The position numbers and the translations under genes are program-made. Shown here in pieces: positions 1 to 6,971 of a DNA stretch of 41,320 nt (position 1 is the first letter of the stretch; each line of letters opens with the position of its first letter). The stretch comes from Kineococcus sp. TRM81007 (GTDB lineage: Bacteria; Actinomycetota; Actinomycetes; Actinomycetales; Kineococcaceae), in the NCBI RefSeq assembly GCF_022669155.1, contig NZ_JALBVB010000055.1:172133-213452 (forward strand), written 5' to 3'. Below the pieces are notes generated by a model. The model searched no databases and was not told where the DNA came from. It saw only the letters and a program-made list of their open reading frames with translations.

Positions 1-1
1 G

Positions 2-607
2 GCCGTCCACTCGCGCTTCCTCCCCTCGGTGCTGCGCGACGGTTTCGCGCTCACGTTCGCCGGGGAACCGGCCCCGTTCCGGCGGGTGGCCGAGGGCGTG
101 CTGCGCGCCGAGCTGGGCGCGGCGGGGGTGCGGGAGCGGCTGGAGCGCGACCTCGACGACGCCGTGGAGTTCGCCCTGGGGGCGTTCTCGGAGTTCACCG
201 TCCACCCGGACGTGCCGGACGGGGTCCACCGGCTGGCCGCGGAGGGGTTCGCACTGGTCGCGCTCACGAACGGCTCCGCCGCGGAGTGCGAGGGACTGCT
301 GGAGCGGGCCGGGTTGCGCAGCCGTTTCGGGCACGTGCTGTCGGTGCAGGACGCCGGGCCGTGGAAACCGCACCCGGACGCCTACGCGCACGCGCTGTCG
401 GTGTGCGGTCTCGCGGCGGACGAGTCGCTGCTGGCGGCGGTGCACCCCTGGGACGTGGACGGCGCGGCGCGCGCGGGGCTGCGCACCGCGTGGGTCGACC
501 GCGCGGGGGCGCCCTACCCGTCCACCCACCGCGGTCCGGACCTCGTCGTGCCGGGTGTCGACGCCCTGGCCGACACCCTGGCCGGCACCTCGCCGACCCT
601 TTCCTGA
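2..607 (+). CDS. Haloacid dehalogenase type II-like HAD hydrolase (5' truncated by window edge)
   Basis: The reading frame is open from base 2, so the true start lies to the left of the window and the nucleophile-Asp motif I is not visible. What remains matches the type II haloacid dehalogenase branch of the HAD superfamily. Motif II is LTNGS, the motif III lysine lies in WKPHPDAY, and the characteristic HPWDVDGA-ARAGL-TAWVDR stretch follows. Family members are cytosolic and hydrolyse 2-haloacids or phosphoesters through an aspartyl-enzyme intermediate. Sequence alone cannot separate dehalogenase from phosphatase here. An internal GTG at 29 would give a protein lacking the catalytic Asp and is unlikely to be the real start. 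The gene ends in TGA at 605-607, followed by a short GC palindrome. Confidence 0.85.
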   Translation, partial: AVHSRFLPSVLRDGFALTFAGEPAPFRRVAEGVLRAELGAAGVRERLERDLDDAVEFALGAFSEFTVHPDVPDGVHRLAAEGFALVALTNGSAAECEGLLERAGLRSRFGHVLSVQDAGPWKPHPDAYAHALSVCGLAADESLLAAVHPWDVDGAARAGLRTAWVDRAGAPYPSTHRGPDLVVPGVDALADTLAGTSPTLS

Positions 608-621
608 CCCCGCCCGCGGGG
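608..621 (+). terminator. Short GC hairpin after the HAD gene
   Basis: CCCCGC and GCGGGG flank only two bases directly after the stop codon, so a 4-bp stem with a 6-nt loop is the realistic fold. There is no U-tract. A similar CCCCGCGGGG motif follows the stop at 2925. It is a weak terminator candidate. Confidence 0.3.
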
Positions 622-678
622 CTCGCCGCGCGGAGCTGGGGCCCCTCCCCCGATCGCCCAGGCAGTTGCAGTGTGTCA

Positions 679-708
679 CTGACCCTTGACGCAAAGACAC
701 GATAGGGT
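679..708 (+). promoter_or_regulatory. Candidate housekeeping promoter for the PhyH-like gene
   Basis: CTGACC (679-684) and TAGGGT (703-708) are 18 nt apart, resembling the actinobacterial TTGACN/TAGRRT pattern at four of six and five of six positions. They lie about 28 nt before the GTG at 736. Just upstream is a perfect small hairpin, CAGTG-TGT-CACTG (669-681). The call rests on spacing and sequence only. Confidence 0.35.
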
Positions 709-735
709 TCGGTGATCACCGCAGGGAGGTCGGGC

Positions 736-1521
736 GTGAAGACATCAGCGCACAACCGCCGGTGGACCGGGCACCGCACGAGGCGGTGGTCGTCCGAGCG
801 CACCGTGGTGCTGCCCGAGGCGGGCCGCGTCGTGGCCGCCCTGCGCCGCGACGGCATCACCACCACCAGCGTGGGCGCCCTCACCGGCGACGGCGGCGTC
901 CTGGACGAGGTCCTCGAGTGCGCTCGCGCCCTCGTGGAGCACCGGGCCCGGGAGGTCACCGCGCAGCGGACGCTGCTGACCGCCTCCACCGACGACCCGT
1001 GGGCGCGCCCGGTGGACGCCGACCGCGTCCGCCTGCTGGACGAGGACGTGCCCGCCACCTCCTGCCGGCGGCTGCTGCTGCACCCCGTCCTGGACGGCGT
1101 CGCCGAGGCGTACTGCCGCCGGGCCGTGCGGACCGTGGCCGCCAGCGGGTGGCTGGAGGTCGCCGCCACCACGTCCCCGCCGCCGCGGCGCTGGGAGCGC
1201 GGCCCCGCCGGCAGGCAGCCGACGCTGGAGGTGTGGATCCTCCTCACCGGCGCCCCGGACGGCGGCGGGCCGCTGCACTACGTCAGCGGCAGCCACCACG
1301 CCCGGCGCGGTGAGGGGTCGACGCCCGGCACGTTCGAGGCGCCGGGCGGCCCAGCGGGCACCGTCGTCCTCGCCGACCCGCGCGGGATGCACCGCCGCTC
1401 CCCCGCGGTGGGGCGCGACCGGCTGCTGCTGCACGGGTCGTACAGCACCCGCCGCGGTGCGCCGCGGGTGCGGCGGGCCCCGTGCCCCGCGCCCGAGGCG
1501 TACGCCCTCGCCGGCGGCTGA
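736..1521 (+). CDS. Phytanoyl-CoA dioxygenase (PhyH)-like protein lacking the HxD iron motif
   Basis: 261 aa. The GTG at 736 is chosen because AGGGAGGT (723-730) sits 5 nt before it; an in-frame GTG at 712 has no ribosome-binding site. The C-terminal half reads like the PhyH family of Fe(II)/2-oxoglutarate oxygenases: LEVWILLTGA, GGGPLHYVSGSHH, GPAGTVVLADPRGMHRRSP and a DRLLLHGSY strand. The distal iron-ligand His (GMH) and the oxoglutarate-binding Arg are present. The proximal HxD pair, normally just before the LEVWILL strand, is replaced by RRWERG. It may therefore be a non-catalytic or redirected member. The N-terminal 80 residues are unassigned. It converges on the next gene with one base between the stops. 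The substrate is unknown. Confidence 0.6.
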   Translation: MKTSAHNRRWTGHRTRRWSSERTVVLPEAGRVVAALRRDGITTTSVGALTGDGGVLDEVLECARALVEHRAREVTAQRTLLTASTDDPWARPVDADRVRLLDEDVPATSCRRLLLHPVLDGVAEAYCRRAVRTVAASGWLEVAATTSPPPRRWERGPAGRQPTLEVWILLTGAPDGGGPLHYVSGSHHARRGEGSTPGTFEAPGGPAGTVVLADPRGMHRRSPAVGRDRLLLHGSYSTRRGAPRVRRAPCPAPEAYALAGG

Positions 1522-1522
1522 C

Positions 1523-1843
1523 TCAGCCCCGCCCGAACAGCTTCGCGAGCAGCCGCCCGAACCAGCCCTTCGGCTGCTCGGCGACCGGCTCCTCGACCGG
1601 CGCAGCGATGACCGGCTCCTCGACCGGCGCGGCGGCGACCGGTTCCTCGACGGGCGCGGCGGCGACCGGCTCCGTCACGCGCGACGGGGCGGACAGGGTG
1701 CCCCTGAGCTCGGCCTGCGGCGTGTAGCTGGCCTCCCCCAGGATCGACGCGGCGAACTGCAGCGCCGACGCCTGCACGGGGGCGACGGTCTGGGCACCGC
1801 GCACGGGGGTGCCGGTGGGCTCCGCGGTCTCGTCGGCGGTCAT
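1523..1843 (-). CDS. Small acidic VEEP-repeat protein with amphipathic C-terminus
   Basis: 106 aa, starting at ATG 1843 with GGGGAG about 4 nt upstream. No signal peptide or known domain was recognised. The middle holds nearly perfect 9-residue repeats, VEEPVAAAP, encoded by 27-bp DNA repeats. The C-terminus is the basic aromatic stretch KGWFGRLLAKLFGRG, which would form an amphipathic helix suited to membrane or protein contact. The gene has a FliA/WhiG-type promoter (1895-1922), shared with wall-remodelling and c-di-GMP genes elsewhere in the window, so a motility- or envelope-linked role is plausible. The function is unknown. Strong third-position GC bias, the ribosome-binding site and the promoter support it as real. 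Confidence 0.65.
   Translation of the reverse strand: MTADETAEPTGTPVRGAQTVAPVQASALQFAASILGEASYTPQAELRGTLSAPSRVTEPVAAAPVEEPVAAAPVEEPVIAAPVEEPVAEQPKGWFGRLLAKLFGRG
1583..1673. repeat. 27-bp tandem repeat (about 3.4 copies)
   Basis: GACCGGYTCCTCGACSGGCG-type units begin at 1583, 1610, 1637 and 1664. They lie inside the small repeat protein gene and encode VEEPVAAAP units in frame, so changes in copy number would keep the reading frame. Confidence 0.85.
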
Positions 1844-1894
1844 GGCTCTCCCCGGGGTCCGGACGGCGCCCGGCAGGGGCCGCTGTGGAGGGGG

Positions 1895-1922
1895 CATCGG
1901 CAGCCGCGGTCCCCGCCTTGAG
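1895..1922 (-). promoter_or_regulatory. FliA/WhiG (sigma28)-type promoter, site 1
   Basis: On the minus strand CTCAAG is followed by 15 nt and then GCCGATG. It lies about 50 nt upstream of the ATG at 1843. WhiG/FliA-type promoters of actinomycetes have a GCCGATAA-like -10 with a spacing of about 15 nt. Four further copies of this signature lie in front of other genes in the window. Confidence 0.6.
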
Positions 1923-1971
1923 CGCCCGGTCCCGGCGGGCGCCCCGGCGTTCGTCGCCGTAGGTTCAGCGG

Positions 1972-2925
1972 GTGACCCGGAGCGTGACCGTCCTGGCGCC
2001 GTCCCCCACCCTGCGCGTCCTCGTGGAGCCCACGACGGACGGCCGGGTGGAGATCCACCTGCACCCCGGCGGCCAGGGCGTGTGGGTGGCCCGGATGGCC
2101 GCGCGCCTGCACGCGCGGGTGCGGCTGTGCCTGCCCCTGGGCGGCGAGGCCGGCACCGCGATGGAGGCGCTGCTGACCGAGGAGGGCCTGGAGCCGCGCG
2201 TCGTGCGGACGGTGGGCGCGACCGCCGCGGCGGTGCTGGACCACCGCGGCCACGAGGGTGAGACCGACGCGGAGCAGGCCGAGCGGGTCGCGGAGTCGTC
2301 CTCGCGCCTGACCCGCCACGAGGTCGACGACCTGTGCACCACCGTCGTCACGTCCGCCCTCGACAGCGAGGTGCTGCTGCTGACCGGCCCGGACCGCGAC
2401 GAGGTGCTGCCGGCGGACGTGTTCCGGCGGCTGGCCGCGGACGCGCGCGGGCAGGGCACCACTGTGGTGGCGGACCTGTCGGGGGCGGCGCTGGAGCACG
2501 CGCTGGCCGGCGGCGTGGACCTGCTGAAGGTCGCCCACGACGAGCTGCCCGGCGTGGAGGACGGCGACGGCGAGGCCGAGGCGGAGGACGTGCCGGAGCT
2601 GCTGCGCCGCGCCCGGCGGCTGCGGGAGCGCGGTGCGGGCACGGTGCTGGTGACGCGGGCCGCGCAGCCGCCGCTGGTGGTGACCGCCTCGGGTGCGCAC
2701 CGCCTGGACGTGCCGAGCTTCACGGCGGTGCAGTTCCGCGGGGCGGGCGACTCGATGAGCGGGGCCGCCGCGGCGTGCCTGGCGAACGGCGCGGACGAGC
2801 TGTCGGCGGTCCGCACGGCCGCCGCGGCCGGCGCCGTGAACGTCACCCGGCAGGGTTACGGCACGGGGCACGCCGAAGCGGTGGAGGCCGTCGCGCGGCG
2901 CGTCGAGGTCCACCGCCTCGACTGA
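1972..2925 (+). CDS. PfkB-family carbohydrate kinase (1-phosphofructokinase-like)
   Basis: 317 aa, starting at GTG 1972 with only a weak AGG upstream. The protein has the ribokinase/PfkB layout. An N-terminal substrate-binding GGQGVWVARMAARL resembles the family GGKGxNVA motif, a central ADLSG/LLKVAHDEL segment matches the region where 1-phosphofructokinases read NxxE, and a C-terminal FRGAGDSMSGAAAA provides the anion hole and catalytic Asp. It would phosphorylate a sugar or sugar phosphate with ATP in the cytosol. The usual GGKG lysine is Q here and the NxxE glutamate motif is altered, so substrate and activity are uncertain. The gene stands alone and is divergent from the small repeat protein. 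Confidence 0.8.
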   Translation: MTRSVTVLAPSPTLRVLVEPTTDGRVEIHLHPGGQGVWVARMAARLHARVRLCLPLGGEAGTAMEALLTEEGLEPRVVRTVGATAAAVLDHRGHEGETDAEQAERVAESSSRLTRHEVDDLCTTVVTSALDSEVLLLTGPDRDEVLPADVFRRLAADARGQGTTVVADLSGAALEHALAGGVDLLKVAHDELPGVEDGDGEAEAEDVPELLRRARRLRERGAGTVLVTRAAQPPLVVTASGAHRLDVPSFTAVQFRGAGDSMSGAAAACLANGADELSAVRTAAAAGAVNVTRQGYGTGHAEAVEAVARRVEVHRLD

Positions 2926-2975
2926 CCCCCGCGGGGCTCGCCCCTCCTGCGCGGCAGCGCCGGCCGCGGCGCCCG
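2926..2975. terminator. Intergenic hairpins between convergent genes
   Basis: The 60-bp gap between the convergent stops holds CCCCGCGGGG (2927-2936) and a 5-bp stem GCGCC/GGCGC (2957-2961 and 2968-2972). No U-tract is visible, so it is at best a GC-type bidirectional terminator. Confidence 0.35.
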
Positions 2976-2985
2976 GGACGGGCCC

Positions 2986-5268
2986 TCAGGGCAGTCGCGC
3001 GGTGGCCGGGGTGCCGCGGGGGTCGAGGCGGTCCAGCAGCGTCACCAGCTCCGCGGCGGGCACGGGGCGCCCGTGCAGCCACCCCTGCGTCTCGTCCACG
3101 CCGAGGGAGCGCAGCAGGTGGAGGGTCTCCTCGTCCTCGACGCCCTCGGCGAGCAGCCGCATCCCGAGGCTGTGCGCGAGGTCGGCGGTGCCCGCGACGA
3201 TGGCGGCGGTGCGGGGGTCGTGCGCGACGCGCGCGGTGAAGACGCGGTCCAGCTTCAGCTCGGCCGCGGGCAGGTCCCGCAGGTAGGCGAGGCTGGAGTA
3301 GCCGGTGCCGTAGTCGTCGATGCTGATGCCGGCCCCGACGGCCAGCAGCTCGGCGATCGTGCGGCGGCTGCGCTCGGGGTCGCGCATGAGGGTCGTCTCG
3401 GTGATCTCCACCACGAGCGCACCCGGGTCCAGGCCCGCGGCCGAGGCCGTCCCGCGCACGAGGTCCGGCAGGGCGGGGTCCAGCAGGTCGCCGGCGGCGA
3501 CGTTCACGGCGACGCGCAGGGGCCGGCCGGCGTCGTGCCAGCGCACCGCGTCGGCGACGGCACGGCGCAGCACCACCTCGGTGATGGCGCCCGTCAGGCC
3601 GCGCTCCTCCGCCAGTCCCAGGAAGGCTCCCGGCAGCAGCAGCCCGCGCCGCGGGTGCTGCCAGCGCACCAGCGCCTCCACGCCGACGACGGCGCCGGTC
3701 CGGACGTCGACCTGCGGCTGGTAGCGGGTGACGAGCTGCCCGGCGGCGATGCCGGTGCGCAGCTCCTCGAGCAGCTGCAGCCGCTCCCGCGCGGAGCGGT
3801 CCGCGGCCTCGTCGTAGACGGCGACGCCGCCGCCGGCGCGCTTGGCGACGTACATGGCCGCGTCCGCCTGCCGCAGCAGCTCCGCGTCCCCGCCGGGTTC
3901 AGCCCCGTCGGCCGGGGGCACGGCCCCGGCCGTGGCGACGCCGATGCTGGCGCCGACGTGCACGGCCAGCCCGCCCACGGTGAACGGCTCGGTGAGCGCG
4001 GTGAGCAGGTCGTCCGCGACGCGCCGCGACGCACCGGTGCCCGCGCCGGGCAGGACGAGCGCGAACTCGTCCCCGCCCAGCCTCGTCAGAAGCGCCTCGT
4101 GGGGCAGGCGCGCGGTCAGCCGCGCGGCGACGGCCCGCAGCAGGTCGTCACCGCGGTGGTGGCCGAGGGTGTCGTTGACCTCCTTGAACCGGTCGAGGTC
4201 CAGCAGCAGCAGACCGGTCGCCCGACCACCGGGGCGCGCCAGCCGCTGGAAGAGGGCGCGGCGGTTGGCCAGCCCGGTGAGGTCGTCGGTGACCGCCTGC
4301 CGGTCGCTGCCCAGCAGCCGGGTCAGCTCCGCGAAGGCCAGCAGCACCTTGACCGTGACGCCGCCGACGGCCGAGAACGTCAGGACGACCGCGGCCGCGG
4401 GCAGGGGGCGCCACTGGTCCGCGACCAGCAGCGCGAGGCTGCCGAGGAGGACCCCGACGGGCGCCATCAGCAGCGGCCAGCCCTCCGCGTGCAGGCGCGG
4501 CAGCCGGGGCGCCGGCTGCCGGGCGGCGAGCACCAGCAGGGCGCCCGCGCACAACCGGGCCACGTCCACCGCGACGGACACGGGGGTCCCCACGACGACG
4601 GGACCGGCGGCGCCGGCCAGGCGCAGCAGGTCGGTGACGTCGGCGGCGGCGAGGACGGTGAAGGCGGCGGCGACCAGCGGCAGGCGCGCGTCGGTGCGCC
4701 GGCCCAGCAGCGAGCAGGTGGTCAGCGCGTACACCGCCATGAGCACGTCGAGGGACGGGCGCGCCACCGCGGCGGCGATCGTGGCCGGCCCCATCCCCGT
4801 GGCCCGGTGCAGCGGCTCGAGGAACAGCGCCAGGCACGCGGCGGCCAGCAGCAGCACCGCCAGGGAGCCGTCGAGCCAGGGGCTGCGCACCCGGTGCAGC
4901 CGCCGGCGCAGCAGAGCGACCTGGCCGGCGTAGAAGAGGGGGTAGCCGAGGAGGGTGGCGAGGACGAGCGGCGCGTTGCGCTCGAGCACCGCCGGCTCGA
5001 CGAGGGGGCCGCCCGCGGAGGCGTACAGCGCCAGGCGGCCCAGGACCAGCACGGCGGTGCCGGCCGCGAACAGGCCCCAGACGGCGCGGTCGGCGCCGGA
5101 GCGCGCGGCACCGGTGACGAGGGCGGCCACCACCGCGAGCCACAGCAGGCCCTGCAGCGCGGCGGCGGCCGCGGCGGTGGCCGGGTTCGCGGCCAGGGCG
5201 GCCGACGCGGCGGTCCCCAGCGCGAACGCGGCGGCGGGCAGGGCCGCCGGGCGGCGCACGCCCCTCAC
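2986..5268 (-). CDS. Membrane-bound GGDEF-EAL c-di-GMP enzyme
   Basis: 760 aa. The first ~320 residues are hydrophobic with about eight to ten membrane segments and no recognised sensor family. GGDEF follows (DDLTGLANRR, LDLDRFKEVNDTLGHH, RLGGDEF at about 398-402) with intact metal and substrate residues. No RxxD inhibitory site precedes it. The EAL domain (EAL at 531-533) keeps the E, ITET, DDYGTGYSS, KLDR, AEGVE and QGW motifs expected of an active phosphodiesterase; the family NxS motif reads NVA. It could make or break c-di-GMP at the membrane. Its GTG start overlaps the TGA of the upstream GGDEF gene (GTGA, 5265-5268), implying translational coupling. Confidence 0.92.
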   Translation of the reverse strand: MRGVRRPAALPAAAFALGTAASAALAANPATAAAAAALQGLLWLAVVAALVTGAARSGADRAVWGLFAAGTAVLVLGRLALYASAGGPLVEPAVLERNAPLVLATLLGYPLFYAGQVALLRRRLHRVRSPWLDGSLAVLLLAAACLALFLEPLHRATGMGPATIAAAVARPSLDVLMAVYALTTCSLLGRRTDARLPLVAAAFTVLAAADVTDLLRLAGAAGPVVVGTPVSVAVDVARLCAGALLVLAARQPAPRLPRLHAEGWPLLMAPVGVLLGSLALLVADQWRPLPAAAVVLTFSAVGGVTVKVLLAFAELTRLLGSDRQAVTDDLTGLANRRALFQRLARPGGRATGLLLLDLDRFKEVNDTLGHHRGDDLLRAVAARLTARLPHEALLTRLGGDEFALVLPGAGTGASRRVADDLLTALTEPFTVGGLAVHVGASIGVATAGAVPPADGAEPGGDAELLRQADAAMYVAKRAGGGVAVYDEAADRSARERLQLLEELRTGIAAGQLVTRYQPQVDVRTGAVVGVEALVRWQHPRRGLLLPGAFLGLAEERGLTGAITEVVLRRAVADAVRWHDAGRPLRVAVNVAAGDLLDPALPDLVRGTASAAGLDPGALVVEITETTLMRDPERSRRTIAELLAVGAGISIDDYGTGYSSLAYLRDLPAAELKLDRVFTARVAHDPRTAAIVAGTADLAHSLGMRLLAEGVEDEETLHLLRSLGVDETQGWLHGRPVPAAELVTLLDRLDPRGTPATARLP

Positions 5269-6506
5269 GGGATCCGCACCCCCCGGCGGCCGTGGGCCCG
5301 GGACCGGGTGGCGGGGGTGGACGCGTCGGCCCCGGCGACGACGGCGTCACCGCCGCGCGCCTTGGCGGCGTACATGGCCTCGTCGGCGCGCCGCACCGCC
5401 TCCGCGGGGTCGTCCCCGGCGCGCAGCAGCGTGGAACCCACGCTGGCGGTGACGCCGTGGGCCGCGCCGGCGCGCGCGATCCCCGCGCGCACCGCCTCGG
5501 CCAGCGCGGCCGCGGCGACCGCGTCGGGGGTGCGGCACAGCACGGCGAACTCGTCGCCGCCGAGGCGGGCCACCGAGTCCGCGCCGCACGCGACGCGCCG
5601 CACGGCCTCGGCGACGCGCACCAGCAGGTCGTCGCCGGCGGCGTGGCCGGCGGTGTCGTTGACGGCCTTGAACCCGTCGAGGTCCACCAGGTGCAGCGAG
5701 GACACCGGGTCGGGGTGGTCGATGCCCACCTGCAGGCGGTGCAGGAAGGCGCGGCGGTTCAGGCAGCCGGTGAGGGGGTCGGTGTCGGCCAGGGCAGCGA
5801 GCTCGCGACGCACGGTCCGGTGCTGCTCGCGCAGCTCCTGCCGGCCGAGGGCGGCCCAGGTGGCGACCAGCACTGCGGTGGCGAGCATGCCCACGGGGAC
5901 GACGACGCGATCGGCGGGCACCTGCGTGGCCAGGGCGGTGACGAGGTCGGCGAGCACCGCCGTCCCGCCCAGGACGGCGACCGCGCCCGGCGGGTAGGCC
6001 ACCGCCACGAAGCCCACGGACAGGAAGTACATGAGCCGCACGGGGGTGTCCGTCGTGGAGCCCGCGGGGCCGTCCAGGACGGTGGCGACCACGGTGATCA
6101 CCAAGCTCGCCAGCGTCCAGGTGTACGGGAAGAGCCTCCCGCCGCGGGCGCGGGCCAGGCGGTCCACGGGCAGCAGCAGGACCAGCAGGACGCAGGAGGT
6201 CGCCACGGCGTCGAAGGCGGTGAGGGCCACGCGGTGGGGGTGGAGGGGCTGCACCCAGGCGGAGGCGGTGACGAGGACCCCGCAGATCACGGAGAGCACC
6301 ACGCCGGTGCGGGTGTGCCGGCGCCAGAAGGCGACCTCAGCGGGGTCGGCGGCCAGCGGGCGCAGCAGTTCCTCGCGGGCGCGGTGCACCGCCGCGCGGG
6401 GACCCCGCGGGTCTGCGCTGCTCCGGCCGCCCTCTTCCACCGGGGGGTTGTCGACACCGGCGGCGAGGTGCTTCAGCGTCGGGGCACGTTGCCGACCACG
6501 GTTCAT
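5265..6506 (-). CDS. Membrane diguanylate cyclase (GGDEF)
   Basis: 413 aa from ATG 6506. An upstream in-frame start at 6557 lies inside the csp terminator and is rejected. After a ~60-residue cytosolic segment there are about six membrane helices, a short linker (RQELREQHRTVRRELAAL) and a C-terminal GGDEF domain: TDPLTGCLNRRAF, LVDLDGFKAVNDTAGH and RLGGDEF at about 316-320. These residues predict active synthesis of c-di-GMP from two GTP. No RxxD I-site is seen in the usual place, so product inhibition is not indicated. It overlaps the following GGDEF-EAL gene by four bases, suggesting synthesis and turnover enzymes made as a pair. Confidence 0.92.
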   Translation of the reverse strand: MNRGRQRAPTLKHLAAGVDNPPVEEGGRSSADPRGPRAAVHRAREELLRPLAADPAEVAFWRRHTRTGVVLSVICGVLVTASAWVQPLHPHRVALTAFDAVATSCVLLVLLLPVDRLARARGGRLFPYTWTLASLVITVVATVLDGPAGSTTDTPVRLMYFLSVGFVAVAYPPGAVAVLGGTAVLADLVTALATQVPADRVVVPVGMLATAVLVATWAALGRQELREQHRTVRRELAALADTDPLTGCLNRRAFLHRLQVGIDHPDPVSSLHLVDLDGFKAVNDTAGHAAGDDLLVRVAEAVRRVACGADSVARLGGDEFAVLCRTPDAVAAAALAEAVRAGIARAGAAHGVTASVGSTLLRAGDDPAEAVRRADEAMYAAKARGGDAVVAGADASTPATRSRAHGRRGVRIP

Positions 6507-6555
6507 CCCGTCGGAGCAGCGCACCGGCGTGCTGACGGGGACAGGCCCCGGACGC

Positions 6556-6595
6556 ACCGCGGCCCCCGCTCCCAGGAGGGAGCGGGGGCCGCGGT
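6556..6595 (-). terminator. Strong terminator of the cold-shock gene
   Basis: A perfect 18-bp inverted repeat (6556-6573 with 6578-6595) encloses the loop AGGA, 9 bp after the csp stop codon. It is the longest perfect stem in the window and also separates csp from the downstream GGDEF operon. Confidence 0.9.
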
Positions 6596-6604
6596 GAGGT
6601 TCGA

Positions 6605-6808
6605 TCAGAGGCGGGTGACGCCGCTCGCCTGGGGGCCCTTGGCGCCCTGCGTCACGGTGTACTCGACGCGGTCGTTCTCGTCGAGGCTGCGGAAGCCGCT
6701 GCCGTTGATCTCGCTGAAGTGGACGAACACGTCAGCCGAGCCGTCCTCGGGAGCGATGAAGCCGAAGCCCTTCTCGCCGTTGAACCACTTGACGGTGCCC
6801 TGAGCCAT
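6605..6808 (-). CDS. csp: Cold-shock protein (CspA family)
   Basis: 67 aa, the standard length of a single cold-shock domain. RNP1 (KGFGFI) and RNP2 (VFVHF) are intact, following the family opening [10 protein letters not shown]. It binds single-stranded RNA and DNA in the cytosol and acts as an RNA chaperone. AGGAGG (6813-6818) lies 4 nt before the ATG. The leader contains a small hairpin whose 5' arm could also pair with this ribosome-binding site. A strong terminator follows, so the gene is monocistronic. Confidence 0.97.
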   Translation of the reverse strand: MAQGTVKWFNGEKGFGFIAPEDGSADVFVHFSEINGSGFRSLDENDRVEYTVTQGAKGPQASGVTRL

Positions 6809-6812
6809 GAGG

Positions 6813-6844
6813 CCTCCTGGGTGTAGACGCTCCTGATGAGGAGC
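6813..6844 (-). promoter_or_regulatory. csp leader hairpin with competing anti-Shine-Dalgarno pairing
   Basis: In transcript sense GCUCCU-CAUC-AGGAGC forms a perfect 6-bp hairpin (6829-6844). Ten bases later comes the AGGAGG ribosome-binding site (6813-6818). The CUCCU arm can pair with either AGGAG, so two exclusive folds are possible, one hiding and one exposing the ribosome-binding site. Known cspA leaders use temperature-dependent refolding; that this one does is inference. Confidence 0.45.
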
Positions 6845-6971
6845 TTGCCGCGGAGGGGCTGACCTGATTGGAAAGCGAACTACCCTCGAGCTATCGATCC
6901 CGGGGTGTTATCAGCACAACGAGAACAGCGACTGAGTCGACCGTAGCACGTCCGGGCGACGGTGCGCACGT

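Noticed and set aside
669-708. GACGCAAAG next to a hairpin, resembling part of the c-di-GMP-I (GEMM) riboswitch
   Set aside because: The partner CAGGGCAAACC strand and the receptor hairpin are absent and the start codon is too close for a full aptamer.
686-708. TTGACG (686-691) with TAGGGT (703-708) as a promoter
   Set aside because: The spacer would be 11 nt; CTGACC at 679-684 gives a normal 18-nt spacing instead.
3073-5997. A 974-codon open frame on the plus strand opposite the two c-di-GMP genes
   Set aside because: Its product is Arg/Gly/Gln-rich low-complexity sequence created by GC bias; the minus-strand frames contain complete GGDEF and EAL domains.
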